Below the pieces are notes generated by a model, which did not search any database, was not told the origin of the DNA, and saw only the letters and a program-made list of their open reading frames with translations. A stretch of 64,000 nt of DNA from Carposina sasakii. Lineage: Eukaryota > Arthropoda > Insecta > Lepidoptera > Carposinidae. The stretch is from positions 12,903,501 through 12,967,500 of the forward strand of contig CP053159.1 of assembly GCA_014607495.2 (NCBI GenBank), given 5' to 3'. The position numbers and the translations under genes were made by a program. This document shows, one piece after another, positions 1-11,840 of this stretch (position 1 is its first letter; every line of letters begins with the position of its first letter).

Positions 1-1440
1 TTCCTCAGTTAGTTTTAATTAACTTTTTTTGTTACCGAATAAATTTATCAACTGAATATCTACGAGTATTACAAGAAATCAAAAACCCTATAAAGAAATT
101 ATTAATAATATAGTATGTTCAATCTGTAAATGTAAATATACAGGGTGTGAGTTTCTCAATCGTGTCGGCGCAGCTGGCTGTGTCATTTGCATGATACAGG
201 GTGTTGTCCCGTCTGGGGTTGCCTTAACAGATACGTAAATTATGAAATACTTATAGAAATAAGAAAATGATTGTAGAAATCAAGCAAACATTGCGACGAA
301 GCAAAACTTTGGTTTAAGATCATGGGAATATAGTATTACTACATTGCGGTGCTTGTACACAGTGCACGTCAAGTCTTTCCTTGCATATTTGAAGGAAAAA
401 TTATACCGAAATTTTTTATAAATATATATAAATTATTTGTTGCTGTTTAAACATAGTCTTCCACCGAATTAATAAGATTAGTATGTATGTAAAGGCTTTT
501 ACTTCCAAACCTCAAGTGCTTTATGTTAATTTAAATATTTTCTGCGTTCTATGTTAACATAAAAAAAAACCATCAAACAATTCTTTCCATAGTCTATCCA
601 CACCGCGCCACAGGTGCTTGGTGGGCCTTGAGGTGGCCTTTGTGGGGGGCAAAATGGGGGGCTACGTCTGCTTAATGACGAGTGATGAATGTAAGGCATA
701 AGGATAGGATTACGGTACTGGCTGCCCAACTAAATCAGTTACGGACTTGATCTTCCAGAAATATTAATGTGGACAGGTTTCGCGTAAAAATGCTCAGGTG
801 AATTTGGCGGTGTTGGTTAGATTTTTCTTTTTGTATTTTTTTTTACTTAGATAAAGTTTTGGGAAAATAACCGTGTCTAGAAGTATATGTCGATAAGGTT
901 TTTGATTTTCACAATATGATTAATAAAACAAGCTGTGATTTAATGTATTATTCGCAAAATAACTTCATATACATACATTTCATATAGTCTATACCTATGT
1001 ATATAGTATATGTATATATGTACCCAGAAAAATGGCAATAAAACGTACTCGTAAGTGTTACTATTTTTAAACTTACCCCACGGCTACTAAAACTAGTTGT
1101 GAAACCCACGACGAAGAGGGTTCATCCCTTAAGTGTATCAAACTATTATGACCCTAAGTAAACAAGAACGTACCTAATAGCTCTATATCGTAGGTATATA
1201 TTGTACGTGCACTAACTAGTCTGCACTTGTTACAACGGCAGCGGATTCTACTGGTAAATAGATTACACAGCGAGTAAACGACACGTGGGCGAAATAAAAA
1301 TAAATGAACTCGAAATATCTATGTTGTAATAAAACGGGAGGTCATTGAGTTCAGGCTTCCTTTGTTCTAAGACCCGCACTTCTTTTTACATACCCCGTCT
1401 GCGCAAAAATATAAAAATGTTACGTACGAGCTTTCTATTT
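1..1440. other. AT-rich region without recognisable gene
   Basis: Only short chance frames occur. Two ACAGGGTGT motifs near 140 and 195 resemble the ends of the TIR families seen later in the window, but no complete element surrounds them. Nothing else is supportable. Confidence 0.6.
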
Positions 1441-2520
1441 GCTAAGTACGTAACTTTATACTGAATCATCTCCGAATTCAGAGCCGCGAGGTAAAAACTG
1501 AACGGGAAAATTGTGGTGACTATTTTATCTTTCACGCAGCTCTCGACGCCCAAAGTACGATTATGCTTGACTGGCTTTTATTCGTATTATCCTTTGTTCA
1601 ACTGGATAAAGGACCAGAGCTGAAACGTTTTCCGAAAAGGCGCCTCAGATAAATTAGAACGCACTTTTTAAGCCTCGCACCGTGTTTACATCTCCGCCTC
1701 CTGTAAAAATAGAGACAGCGAAAAATAAGCAAGCCGGCTGCAAAAAAAGTGAATTCACCCGAGGCGCGATTGTCAGAGGCATCGCATAAAAGAATAATAA
1801 CGCGGATTGTACGCGGAATACAATTTAAATGGCGACAATTGGAGGAGTAAATTGACAAGAGGTCGGCAGCCGGCGCCTCGGGCGGTCGCCGGTACAATGC
1901 TGCGCCCGGGGAAGCCATTACGTGGAGTCAGTCGCCGACTGAAAGAAGTCAAAACTTCCCCGACAAACCTGGAGCTATTTACTACTTGCACATTCGGCGA
2001 CGTGTGCTGAAGTTGGGTGCAATTTGTTAACCCTTTATCGCGGAGTGCAGACTCACGCACGGGCCGCGGCGCGACGGCTGCACCGCCAGGTATCTTGGCC
2101 GTCCGCCAAAGATCTGTTTTCCTGTTGTTGCCGAGCAAACTCACAGATCAGTTTTTATCGCTCGAAAGGCCTTTATAGCCGACAGATAGCGGGGAATCGA
2201 CCGAAATGTTTTCGCGTCGCCGACGAACACAAATATTATTGGATGGTTTTATGTATCGGAACCATTATAAGTTAAAACTTTGGCACTCGACGAGGAACGG
2301 TGACAGTCTCGAGTGCCCGAGATTCAAAGTACATTCAAAATAGGTAGTCGTTTTTGTTCGGCGCAATAACAGTGTAAGTGTTGTCTCATCTACATTTTGA
2401 TGCGAGTTTGTAACTCAAAGAATGCCAATTCAATGGAGCGGTGCTCGACGTCCCCGAATGTTTACTTGTCAACTTAACGGTATAATTTGTCAAAGGTTCT
2501 GTGAGGGCCATTTTTTGTGC
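1441..2520. other. GC-richer non-repetitive island
   Basis: This stretch, especially 1860-2240, is clearly richer in G+C and CpG than its surroundings and shares no segment with other parts of the window. Open frames overlap on both strands here (1773-2144 minus, 1807-2010 and 2024-2275 plus), as expected when AT-rich stop codons become rare, and none has a recognisable domain. It could be a promoter, enhancer or untranslated exon, but the sequence alone does not decide. Confidence 0.3.
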
Positions 2521-4690
2521 GTTGTTATGAAGCACCTTTTATACGTTTGACACACGTTGTCTTCGGTAAACATACGTTTGCAGCAGAGATGAGGGCCCTC
2601 GAGTCTCCCAAAGGACATCTCTACTCGAGACAGATTTAATATGTTTTGTTGTAGAAGCATCCGCTAGAACATTGTGAAAATCCGACGAAACGGAACGGAA
2701 AGAATTAATGAAATTGGAAAATTTTAGTTTCCTGAAAACACCCTCGTTCAAATATACTGGACGGAGTTTAGATATCGGAAGTTATATATGTATGGAGAGT
2801 GGCGGAACCTAGCGAGAAACTTCGTAATCTAGTTCGTAATTCGTAGTCTACATCCCTGGGAGATAGCTAAACTATATGTAGAAAACAATAAATCAATATG
2901 TTTTACTACTTCTATTATAATTTGACTAGCATATATAAACTATCTAATTTGCCTTACTAAGGTATTTTTGTTAATTATTTATTTTTGATTCGAAGGTTAA
3001 AATTAATCATTAAACCTATCTAAGCAAGAACAATTTAAGGTTGTCAAAAAGAAATTAGTTTCAAGAAAATAGTAGGCAGAAATTCATTTTAATCGGCTGC
3101 AGGGGAAATTAAAACGGGTCCCAAACCAACCGCGGCCAGACGAAACCCAATACATTTCCTATTAATAAACTTGCGAGGAATAGTTTCGAGATTTAATACT
3201 ATCTGCGAATTCACAGGAATCTTTCGTTTTAAAGTTCTGCTAAGTTTGCCGGCAAAGTTGGCAATGCTGGATGGATCTACGTGTAAACAACGGCGGATCC
3301 TCGCTGCACTCAATCGAACAGAGCAAACATTCCGATTTAGGTTATGCTAATTCGGTGAATACATCATATTACAATGTTGGTACTAATGGAGAGATCGATT
3401 TATGACAATTTATTGTTATTGGTGATCGTTAATTGTGTAAGGTAGTGTGCCATGGAGATTCTTTTAGATATATAGCACGGAAGGAGATGCAACTGATGTA
3501 TTCTAGCATAAACCCCGCATCACCACAGGCCTTTAAATATCAATATAAGAGCAATTGTAAATATGAGCACGTGCTGTTCCTGTAGTACCTATTATATATG
3601 TCCGTGATAGATCCCAGAGGTGCATAACATTTTGGGAAGCAAATTATAAGATTGAGTCTTGCCTTTGTAGACTTTGTGCAATGAATACCGTTGTCCGGTC
3701 ACATATGGGATCATTAAAGGTCATTTCGTCATACAGGTAACATACTAAGTTTATGATAATGTAACGCAAAGCAAATTCATACCAAATGTATGAAATTTTC
3801 AAGGTATTTTAGTCCTATTATTAATGTTGCTTGGAAGAATGCTTAAAAGTTAAAATCCCCGATTAACTTCACAGTTGGACAGATCCATGCAGCAACTATA
3901 ATTTAAACGACTTTAAAACAATAACACCAAAAAATTTCTAACAATGAACTGCGTTATATATCAGACGCAACTTTGCGCTGTGTTTTCAAATGTCAAAAGT
4001 CGAACGATATTTTGGAAAGTAGGAACAAATTGCCGGCGATAAGACGGGGGAGTCGGTATTTTCACACAAGTTTGTTATCTGTTCGCAGTCGAGTAAAGAC
4101 GTTTTCGAACTAGGCGTGTATTGCCGCCTTTGAGTGAGAGCTTTGTCAGGTTTTTTGACGATAACTGTACTTAGTGAGCAGAAGTTGTAAACCTTAAATA
4201 TTCTTTTTATGTCGATTGTTTGTTTCGTAAATTATATGGTCATTGTGATGACGTAAGGTTAAGAAGTCTTCAAATAAACGAAAAATCCATCAATGATAGA
4301 TATAAATAATATAACATTGTCTTAGTACATCTACCTTCATAGGAACAAAGAGAATAAAATAATAATAAACTCAAAATTCACGTTAAATTCACCTGTCAGT
4401 CCATTTATAATGAAATTCCCCCTGATTCCTTACGTTACGCAACAACCTTTAGAACACGACTATAATGAGGATAAGGATTTCACGCCATACACCGAACCCT
4501 CCCGAGCATAATTAATATTATACCTTGAATATTAGCTTTTCAATTAACGATCTCTGCAAAATGGCTCTCAAGTTTCGCTTTCCCGGGTTAGAATTGAAGA
4601 ATACAAATTATAAGAAGGATGCTAGAGTAGCAATAGAAATATGGAAAAATTTAATCATATGAATAATGAAATTTTAAAATCATACAACAA
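2521..4690. other. mostly unique DNA, no gene seen
   Basis: No convincing exon was found. A short stretch at 3478-3535 (GGAAGGAGATGCAACTGATG and following bases) recurs in altered form at 55565-55610 and, inverted, at 10230-10290, so it is a dispersed repeat remnant. The remainder shows no repeat partner in this window. Confidence 0.5.
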
Positions 4691-4935
4691 ATTTTTGCCC
4701 ACCACCGGGCTCTCCATCCTCCTTAAAACATAAATCTCATCTGGACCTCCGATCGACCCACAAATCACGATCCATGATTAGCCGATAACAAGCAACTACA
4801 GTCGTAAAGCAAAACTACATCCAAGCACTTTATACACACATAGTTTATTCTCCGAAACCACCTATTATGCTAACATAAAATGTTTCGCCAAAACCCGAGG
4901 CCAAGGTATAGCAACTTTCTTGAACAACAGCAAAG
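4691..4935 (+). repeat. old copy of the GGGTGCGCCCACC TIR family
   Basis: The stretch starts with GCCCACCACCGGGCTCTCC and later has TGTTTCGCCAAAACCCGAGG. Both landmarks occur in the same order in the much better preserved copies at 29375, 48711 and 62485. Many substitutions separate it from those copies, so it is an old copy and its exact ends are uncertain. Confidence 0.55.
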
Positions 4936-5365
4936 TCAAATATACAATTTCATAAGTCACTCAATTCATTCCGCATGCACGTATTAGGTTTCTATTCATT
5001 ATTATTCTACGAGAGGAGGTTAATTCTTTTCCTGTAACACGATAGTTAATTAAATCTTAGCCCCACGAGATTTACCCCCCGGTCCATGTTATAATACCTT
5101 CAAGTGGTATATATCCGAAAGGACATAAATGATGTCTAAAAGGTTTTATCCCTTTCAATTGCAGAAAGGTTTTTGGTGGAGTATGCTCGTAAATTAATAG
5201 AGGAGATGGGATTAAGAAGAACGTATTTGCGGTTTTCTTTAGTTGTGTTCGTATTAAATTTTTGACTTATATGCTGCTCTGGGAGTGAAAAAAAAAACTT
5301 ATAAAACTATAGCTGCTTCTCTTCCCGGGCATACTGTACAAGTCAGTAGAGGGACAAGAGGGTCT

Positions 5366-5534
5366 TGGTGTTTTGTAGGCGATGGGCTGACTACCTGTCA
5401 CTACTAACCGAACTTGTACATCTCAACTATACCCTCAAAATTGGTCAGAAGTGGCACCATGTTGTTCAAATGGCCCTTGATGCTCTGCCTACCCCGTAAG
5501 GGATAAAGGCGTGATTATATGTATGTATGTAAAT
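5366..5534 (+). repeat. non-LTR retrotransposon 3' end with ATGT tail
   Basis: It is homologous to 39318-39476 (same strand) and 14669-14797 (opposite strand). Shared landmarks are CTACCCCGTAAGGGATAAAG and a short ATGT-repeat tail. The tail and the conserved 3' boundary suggest a 5'-truncated LINE end. No coding part remains, so the clade cannot be assigned. Confidence 0.6.
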
Positions 5535-5697
5535 TTAGTAATCGGTGATCGAAATATTTAACCGTAATTACTTCCTTTCATATTATTATGTTGGTAACTA
5601 CATACATTTTTTAATAGCTAGTTGTTTAGGTTTTCGATTCGTGATTATCCTTTCGAGTTTCTTGATAATTTTTCTAAAGGAATACGTATGATTTATT

Positions 5698-5880
5698 TAC
5701 TAGCTGTTGCCCGCGACTTCGTCCGCGTGGACGGCTTCTCCGTACTCTCAACTACATGGACTAGAGAAAATTTCAAGAAGATTGGTTGAGTTAAGTAAAG
5801 CGTGAAGGAAAACGAACAAACAAACTTACTTTCGCGTTTGTAATATTAGTTGAGTTTTATTATAGTAAGTGTAAACGGAC
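5698..5880 (+). mobile_element. Helitron-like (Lep1-type) fragment
   Basis: It begins CTAGCTGTTGCCCGCGACTT followed by CGTCCGCGTGG, a hallmark of abundant non-autonomous Helitron-like repeats of Lepidoptera. The 3' part (ACAAACTTACTTTCGCGTTT) recurs in the degraded copy near 28350. No transposase or helicase is encoded. The family name comes from knowledge of lepidopteran repeats, not from a search. Confidence 0.55.
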
Positions 5881-5920
5881 GGATACACCCGTGGCAGAGA
5901 TATGTTAAAATGCGTTATCA

Positions 5921-6352
5921 TCATTTACAGCCCTGAGAAGTCCACTGTTGGACATAGGCCTCCCCCATCAACCTCCACTCCGACCGGTCGGAAGCAGCGT
6001 GCATCCAACCGACGCCCGCAACCTTGGCCAGGTCATCCGTCCACCTCGCGGGTGGCCTTCCCACGCTGCGCTTGCCGATACGTGGTATCCACTCTAGAAC
6101 TTTTCAACTCCATCGGCCATCAGTTCTTCGAGCTATGTGCCCTGCCCATTGCCACTTCAGCTTGCTGGACCGTTCAGCTATGTCGGTGATCTTTGTACGT
6201 CTGCGGATCTCCTCATTTCTGATTCGATCACGCAGAGAGATCCCAAGCATAGCTCTCTCCATCGCTCGCTGTGCGATCCTAAGCTTTTTTATGAGGCACA
6301 TAGTTAGAGACCACGTCTCGGCACCGTAGGTCATCACCGGCCATAAAATACG
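5921..6352 (-). pseudogene. RTE-type LINE reverse transcriptase, C-terminal remnant
   Basis: Read on the minus strand, this is the extreme C-terminal part of an RTE-clade non-LTR retrotransposon protein, the region after the reverse transcriptase core. It contains MTYGAETWSLT, then LKWQWAGHIARRTDGRW, then VGRPPARWTDDLAKVAG, and ends QQWTSQGCK before two TGA stops. It is 5'-truncated near 6352. One in-frame TGA follows the DGRWS residues at about 6103-6105, where related copies would have a CGA arginine codon, so a CpG transition probably killed it. After the stop the frame continues intact. The TGATGA run after the stop codon fits the short repeat tail of RTE elements. Fragments of the same family lie at 26977-27066 and 59003-59158. 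Confidence 0.8.
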
Positions 6353-6430
6353 TTATAAATACGTTAAATCCTATTAGACGACCAACATGATCCCGATTGA
6401 TCCCGTCAATGCTTAGTGATGGCAGTTCGG

Positions 6431-6605
6431 CCCCCTTATTACCTAACTAGCAAAAGCAAAGCGATAGCGAAAATTGTACAAAAATCGCTGATTGCTTGTC
6501 AAATTCGTATTACGTAAAATGAATTTCAAAGGAACTTTGACATTTCAAGGCGAATTTGTACAATTTTCGCTATCGCTTTGCTATTGCTTTTACGTAATCA
6601 GGGGG
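6431..6605. mobile_element. 175-bp MITE with CCCCC termini
   Basis: The ends CCCCCTTATTAC and (inverted) CCCCCTGATTACG form terminal inverted repeats of about 50 bp. Both arms carry AGCAAAGCGATAGCGAAAAT followed by TGTAC. There is no coding capacity. A clear target-site duplication was not found, so the superfamily is unknown. Confidence 0.7.
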
Positions 6606-6656
6606 CAGGTTAGGTTAGGTTGAGAGTAAGGTTAGGTTACAACTAGGTTAGGTTAC
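6606..6656 (+). repeat. short GGTTA-rich stretch
   Basis: Directly after the MITE come several GGTTAGGTTA units mixed with other bases. The unit matches the insect telomere repeat TTAGG, but only two or three uninterrupted copies are present, which is common inside insect chromosomes. Confidence 0.5.
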
Positions 6657-8498
6657 TTTTTTACACTGCGTGACATACTGTAACTGCCAGGTCAATACTG
6701 AAATATAGATAAGTAAATATTACTGGTATGATATATACGTAGATTATGTATAGTACTCGAATATAACCAATAAAACATTTATTACTTTGGCAATGGAAAT
6801 ATGTACCAAATTTTATTATGAGAAGAAACATTTTATATACCTTCTTATCTATCTTTCTATCGCTATAGCGACATCTCTATTTACCAGGTTAAATAAATTA
6901 AAACTCTATAAAAGGTTGATATAAAAAAAAATATGAATATTTTATAAAACCCCGAAAATATGCCTTTTATAAAAATGTCCTTTTGAAATGTAACAAAAGC
7001 CAATCTCAATAGAGAATCCAGAGAAATGCTTCTGAAAGTTAAACTTGAGCTATCTACCTCTATATCTACCATGAAGAAAAGACAAAGTGGAGAAGCTACA
7101 TTTATTTATTTTTATTTTATTTTTTTTCAATGTAAAACTGGGACTATTAGGCTGCCTTTTCACCATAGATGTGCTATTGCTACGAAAGCGTGTGATATCC
7201 ACCAGCAATTAAATAATAATTTACATTTTGATCATACCATATCATATTCATTGGTCCATGATGTCAAAGATGAAAATGAAGTTTTGGTAGATTTTCAGAG
7301 CAATATAGCAAAGTAGAATGGCAGCTTTAATGTAGCCTACCCAGCGCAGTATTAGCTATTGGCTAGCATTACTTATACATAGTAACGTCAATGTGGCAGT
7401 TTGACAAGCAACTTGACTGCAATGCCTGAATAGTTTATACACAAAAAGTCATTCACGTCGTCGGTGTTGGATATAAAGCTACCTCCTCACTGTCCCTCCT
7501 TAATGTATCTTACCTCTAAATTCTAAGTAACCAATTTACTTTTTACCATCGCCGTCCACGGAGACAAAAGACGTTTGGACTCGGAAAGTTCGTCCGAACG
7601 GAAGTTGGCCTTTTGTTTTACAATCAAGTTACATTAGCGGGCGCCCGTTTTAAAGTAACAATGGTAGTACACGAGACTTTGGGTTTATTTCTTACTCACA
7701 CAGTGTGCAAGAGATAGAGATACTTACATATCTTACTTTGGAGTGAGTGAGAAAGTTGAAATATACGTCACTTAGAGAGCTTATTTACCGGTTGAGTTTA
7801 CCTGTTAGTATTTTCCGCACGATTGGTGGTGAAAAACTATGGATTAAGTATATTTTCTTTCTGAAACTAGAACTTTTTTCCGTATATAAGCCTAAATGGT
7901 ACATTTAGTTATATTTACACTAAGTAGCATATTCTTTAGCTGTAGGTCTGTGGGTACCACTGATAAACTTAATGGACAACAACTTTTCACAATAACATAA
8001 TTTAATAAAGTTTCACTATAAATAAAAGTGTAAAAGGTTTATATAAATGTGTAGTACATATAACATAAATATCACGTCAGGGGAACCAAACCGCGCCTTC
8101 AAGACAATATCTCAAAAAACCATTTTGAGAGAAATGTTCGGTGCAAAATTCACATTCATTACATTTGGTATTAAGATGTAGCTGTCAAAAGAATATTGGA
8201 TAGAACGTGACATTTGCACGTCCCCTCTACTTGTATTATAACTATAAGGGCAATACGGTTGAATAAGAAATGAGTAACGCAAAGGGGAGTTTTGGTAAGT
8301 ACAACTGTTCAAATGCACGAGTCATTATCTACCAGAGCAGTCTGTGGAGGTTCCTACTCCTAAATCATGAGTACGGACTGTTGTAAGCATTGTCAGTGAA
8401 TTTGTTTAATATTCGTTTCATATAATGTATCCGCCCAACGATAATTACATGATTCTAGTTAATTTTACTACTACCACTACTTACTGCTTACAATTCTG
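6657..8498. other. unique AT-rich DNA, no gene seen
   Basis: The longest open frame (7026-7316, plus strand) is low in complexity and matches no family I know. No partner repeat was seen in the window. A GC-richer patch at 7550-7650 is unexplained. Confidence 0.5.
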
Positions 8499-9185
8499 AC
8501 GGCCGATAGGTGTAGTTGGTAGTGGCCCTGCCTGCGACGCCATAGGTCCTGGGTTCGAATCCCGGTAGGTGCAAACATTGATGTGATGAATATCGATGTG
8601 TGTTTCCGAGTCATGGATGTTTATATACTTATCTATGTATTTATATACAGTTGCTTAAGACCCACGACACAAGATCTTAGGGATCTTAGTGTGGTTGTTA
8701 GCGCCTATGCTAACAACGATAGCAAATCTTAGAAGCCTCGGAAGTCTTCTATCTGACATTCGACTTTTGACAGCTGTCTACTTTCAACCGGCATCAGATC
8801 AGCCTCTGTGTGTTGCACAAAATTAAATAAATTGCAATAAGAACTGTACAGGATTGTGGAACAAATATACGTGTAGACTCTAAACATCTTTTATTGTGTC
8901 CGCTGAGACATGAATTGATTTGCCAATTTATGTCTCAGCGGACATAATAAAAGATGTTTAGATGTTTAGACTTATTGAATTTTATATAATTTTGTGCAAC
9001 ACACAGAGGCTGATCTGATGCCGGTTGAAAGTAGACAGCTGTCAAAAGTCGAATGTCAGGTAGAAGACTTACGAGGCTTCTAAGTTTGCTATCGATGTTA
9101 GCATAGGCGCTAACAGTGGTACTAGGTCAATGTGTTGTGAAGTGTGTGAATATTTAGTGTCAATATTTATAATGCCTTAAATAAA
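8499..9185 (+). mobile_element. tRNA-derived SINE, interrupted by a MITE
   Basis: The 5' part (8499-8572) resembles a tRNA. It has a polymerase III A-box-like stretch at about 8507-8520 and a near-consensus B box GGTTCGAATCC at 8552-8562. The body continues with TTTCCGAGTCATGGATGTTT, typical of lepidopteran SINEs, up to 8695. A palindromic MITE then intervenes (8696-9115), and the SINE-like tail resumes at 9116 (GTGGTACTAGGTCAATGTG). Removing the MITE and one GTGGT restores a continuous tail. The 3' boundary is approximate. Confidence 0.7.
8696..9115. mobile_element. 420-bp palindromic MITE with 5-bp target duplication
   Basis: The element starts TGTTAGCGCCTATGCTAACA and ends with its inverse. 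The outer arms are about 130 bp and nearly identical. Both flanks carry GTGGT (8691-8695 and 9116-9120), a perfect 5-bp target duplication. At its centre, 8879-8960, lies a second, independent inverted repeat (arms containing CATCTTTTATTGTGTCCGCT), so one hairpin sits inside another. There is no coding sequence. The superfamily is not obvious from the ends. Confidence 0.8.
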
Positions 9186-10440
9186 CCAATTAAAAATACG
9201 GATTGATATGAATAAGATTGTGTTAACAGAAGAGAAACGAGACTTCACAATTTTTAAAATAATTTAATCGGTAAAGGGCCGATTTTTCTAAACGACAGAT
9301 AGCCTATCAGAAATCTATTATGATCGAGTTTTAGAAAACAGGCATCAACTGATGCGTTAAGATACGTTTGGAAAAATCTGCCTTTACTATACAAAAATTA
9401 TTTAGGTTGGCTAAAATATACGTCATATTTAACCTACAAAATGTACGTAAAAAACCGTGAAACTACAAAGTAGGATTCCAGTATAAGATTGCGAGCGACA
9501 GCAGACGGTTCTACCGTCGATAAACACTAATAGAAGCGTGATAGAGGTGTGAGTGGGGCTTCGATAAGGGACACGAGGCTTCGGCACGCGACTTTGAAGG
9601 GGAACGGTGAAGGTTTAAATGCAGAGCACTATAAAGAGGTTAGTATATGATTAGTAAAACTCATTTATTATTATGTATAGAACCTTTTTTTGAAATTTAA
9701 AATCAAACTGACCTATGAAATAATTATATTACAGTTCAACGCGATAGCTATGGCATAAAAATGGGTATGGATGTAACTACGGTATAACTAGACAGATTTT
9801 TATGAAATTTCATACAGAAATAGCACACAGGCTACGAAATTTTTTGGAAAATATATCTTTATGCTAATAGGCCGAATAGGTAGGTGTTATTGTGGCTGTA
9901 CCTATACAATAGCATACTCCAATAATATCTACCACGAATTGCCTTAAAAGGAAACCACTGATAACACCTAGGAATTTATACCTTACCTGTAAAACATTGT
10001 AATGTGTAACTAAATAAAAGTAAACCTTAGTTACAATGTGCGCATACTCTCTGACTAAACACTGCAATGCACTCGGAAAAGAGCATCATTTTAACTTCGG
10101 AAATGTACTAACTTTAAACTACGATACTTTCTTCTAAAGTCTAACCTTTAGGGTGCTATCGTATTAGATCATCTCAACCTCTCGCATTACTAAGTAAAAG
10201 TGTTATACTCTATAAATATTCCTATGGAAGCGGCACTACACTAGAATGCATCAGCTGCATCTCCTTCCATGCATGTCGTAAAGTTCGACTCAGGGGCGTT
10301 CTCTCAATTCGGGCCCCTCTATGCTATCTTCTAAGTGATCATCATATTGGAACACAGTCGTGTGTATAATATGTGTGTACAGACACATGTGAAGATGATT
10401 GTCAGTTTGCCTATATTTTAATCAAACTGTAGTAAACTAG
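9186..10440. other. no gene seen
   Basis: AT-rich sequence with only short chance frames. At 10230-10290 lies an inverted copy of the dispersed GGAAGGAGATGC-type repeat also seen at 3478 and 55565. Confidence 0.5.
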
Positions 10441-10836
10441 GCTCGAACAGACCGGATGCGTGTGCGTGCACGTTAGCGTAGATGTACACGTACCGCTGAG
10501 TTGTAAAGTATGGAACTGTATAAAGCCTCAAGCACACCGGATGCGTGTGCGTGCACGTAAGCGGAGATGTAGACGTATCTCTGAGTTGTAATTTATGGAA
10601 ATGTATAGGCACGGGCAGACCGGATACGTATGCGTAGACGTAAGCATAGATGTCAAGCGGTGACAGTTCCATGCATTAAAGTCAGAGGTACGTGTACGTC
10701 TACGCTTACGTGCACGCATACGCATCCGGTCTGCCCGAGCTTATAAGGTTCCATACATTACAATCAATGGTACGTGCACGTCAACGCAGACGTCTACGCT
10801 TGCGTGTACGCATACGCACCCGGTGTGCTCGGGGCT
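10441..10836. repeat. period-6 ACG-rich palindromic array, five arms
   Basis: The array consists of arms of about 45-60 bp in which ACG (or its complement CGT) recurs every six bases. Each arm ends in an ACCGGATGCG-type cap. Three arms point one way (about 10441-10492, 10530-10580, 10612-10655) and two the other (about 10690-10740, 10770-10836), separated by spacers resembling TTGTAATGTATGGAACTGTA. Outer ends are GCTCGAACAGACCGG and CCGGTGTGCTCGGGGC. Related arrays are at 15896 and 25811. Open frames through it are arginine-rich artefacts of the repeat. Confidence 0.75.
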
Positions 10837-10987
10837 TAACGTGATAACACGTGTGCTTCACCACAGATAATGAGATACGAGATACAATGTATGATATAAA
10901 AATAAACATTATAATTTAATGATCAGTTTTAATTTACAGTCTAACTGTAAAATGTGCAAAATGGTTACAAAGATACATTCTTCTTCT

Positions 10988-11098
10988 TCAGCCTATTGCA
11001 GCCCACTGCTGGACGTAGGCCTCCCCCAGGGCACGCCACAAGGCTACTGCCATAGGGGGGTTTTGCCACGGGAGGCACTGCTGCCCACCTCCCAATCT
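10988..11098 (-). pseudogene. second RTE-type LINE C-terminal end
   Basis: On the minus strand the last codons read LGEAYVQQWAAIG then a TGA stop, close to the LGEAYVQQWTSQGCK end of the other RTE family in this window. Upstream lies the GGGAGGTGGGCAGCAGTGCC landmark shared with 45010 and, more decayed, 37740. It is only a 5'-truncated tail. Confidence 0.65.
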
Positions 11099-11111
11099 AT
11101 ACATATATTAA

Positions 11112-11456
11112 ATAATAAAAATAATAAAAATGTAATGGATCGCTGTCTGTACATGGAAGATGTATAAGAAAAAATATTATAGAATACCTTTATCAACGAA
11201 ATAGTACCCAAAACAATGATTTTTGGAATTTTTGTCTGTTTGTCGGTTAGTCTGTTTGCCTGTGCGTTTGCGCACGCTAATCTCAGAAACGGCTGAACCG
11301 ATTTCGATGCAGTTTTCAGAATATATTATGACAGGTCCCACTTAACATATAGGCTACTTTTTATCCCGGGAAAATGTTTTTATCCCGGATAATTTCGATA
11401 TTTTGTTTTTTTTTCTGTAGTCCACGCAGACGAAGTCACGGGCGTCCACTAGTAGG
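11112..11456 (-). mobile_element. Helitron-like repeat, copy paired with 56331
   Basis: The segment ends GACGAAGTCACGGGCGTCCA CTAGTAG, the inverse of the CCCGCGACTTCGTCCGCGT hallmark. It shares several hundred bases with 56331-56645 in the same orientation, including GATCGCTGTCTGTACATGGA and GGCTGAACCGATTTCGATGC. No open frame of note. Confidence 0.55.
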
Positions 11457-11840
11457 AAATATAGACATATTATTTAGTCGGCTGTTTTCCCGAAAATGGG
11501 GTAGCCAGCGTTGTAAGATCACGATGGAGATGATGAAGGGATAGCCACGTCAGTAGTTAATGATCAGTGGTTCAATCTCAGATCTGGGGGGCAATTCTTG
11601 ACAAATTTTGAGCCGAAACGCAACCACTAACAAACCGTTGACGAAACGCGGTGCGAAGCAATATATACTTACCGCTAGTTATATTTTAGCACGCATCGGT
11701 CGCGAGTATGATAGAATAAAAATAAATATCTGTCTCGTGCTGAAATGTGTTTAATTGCGTAAAGTAATTATTCCTTTGTTCTGAGCGTCTACAACGGTTC
11801 CGTTTCGGCTTCGTTCCAACTCGAGACTTTTCGAGGATTG
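11457..11840 (+). repeat. dispersed repeats bordering the Helitron-like copy
   Basis: 11470-11575 resembles 56680-56795. 11582-11840 resembles the sequence split by the LTR element at 49520-49636 and 53970-54060: shared landmarks are GAAACGCGGTGCGA (GGTACGA in the other copy), TTTTAGCACGCAT, GCTGAAATGTGT and CCGTTTCGGCTT. This uninterrupted copy shows what the LTR target looked like before insertion. Confidence 0.6.

Noticed and set aside
1598..2275. Coding exons in the GC-rich island
   Set aside because: Frames overlap on both strands, no domain is recognised and no paired splice sites support one reading.
6606..6656. Telomere-type TTAGG repeats
   Set aside because: Only a few units, mixed with other bases and next to a MITE; such short runs occur throughout insect chromosomes.
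10418..10725. Arginine-rich open frames in the ACG array
   Set aside because: The alternating arginine pattern follows from the period-6 CpG repeat and appears on both strands; there is no start or splice context.
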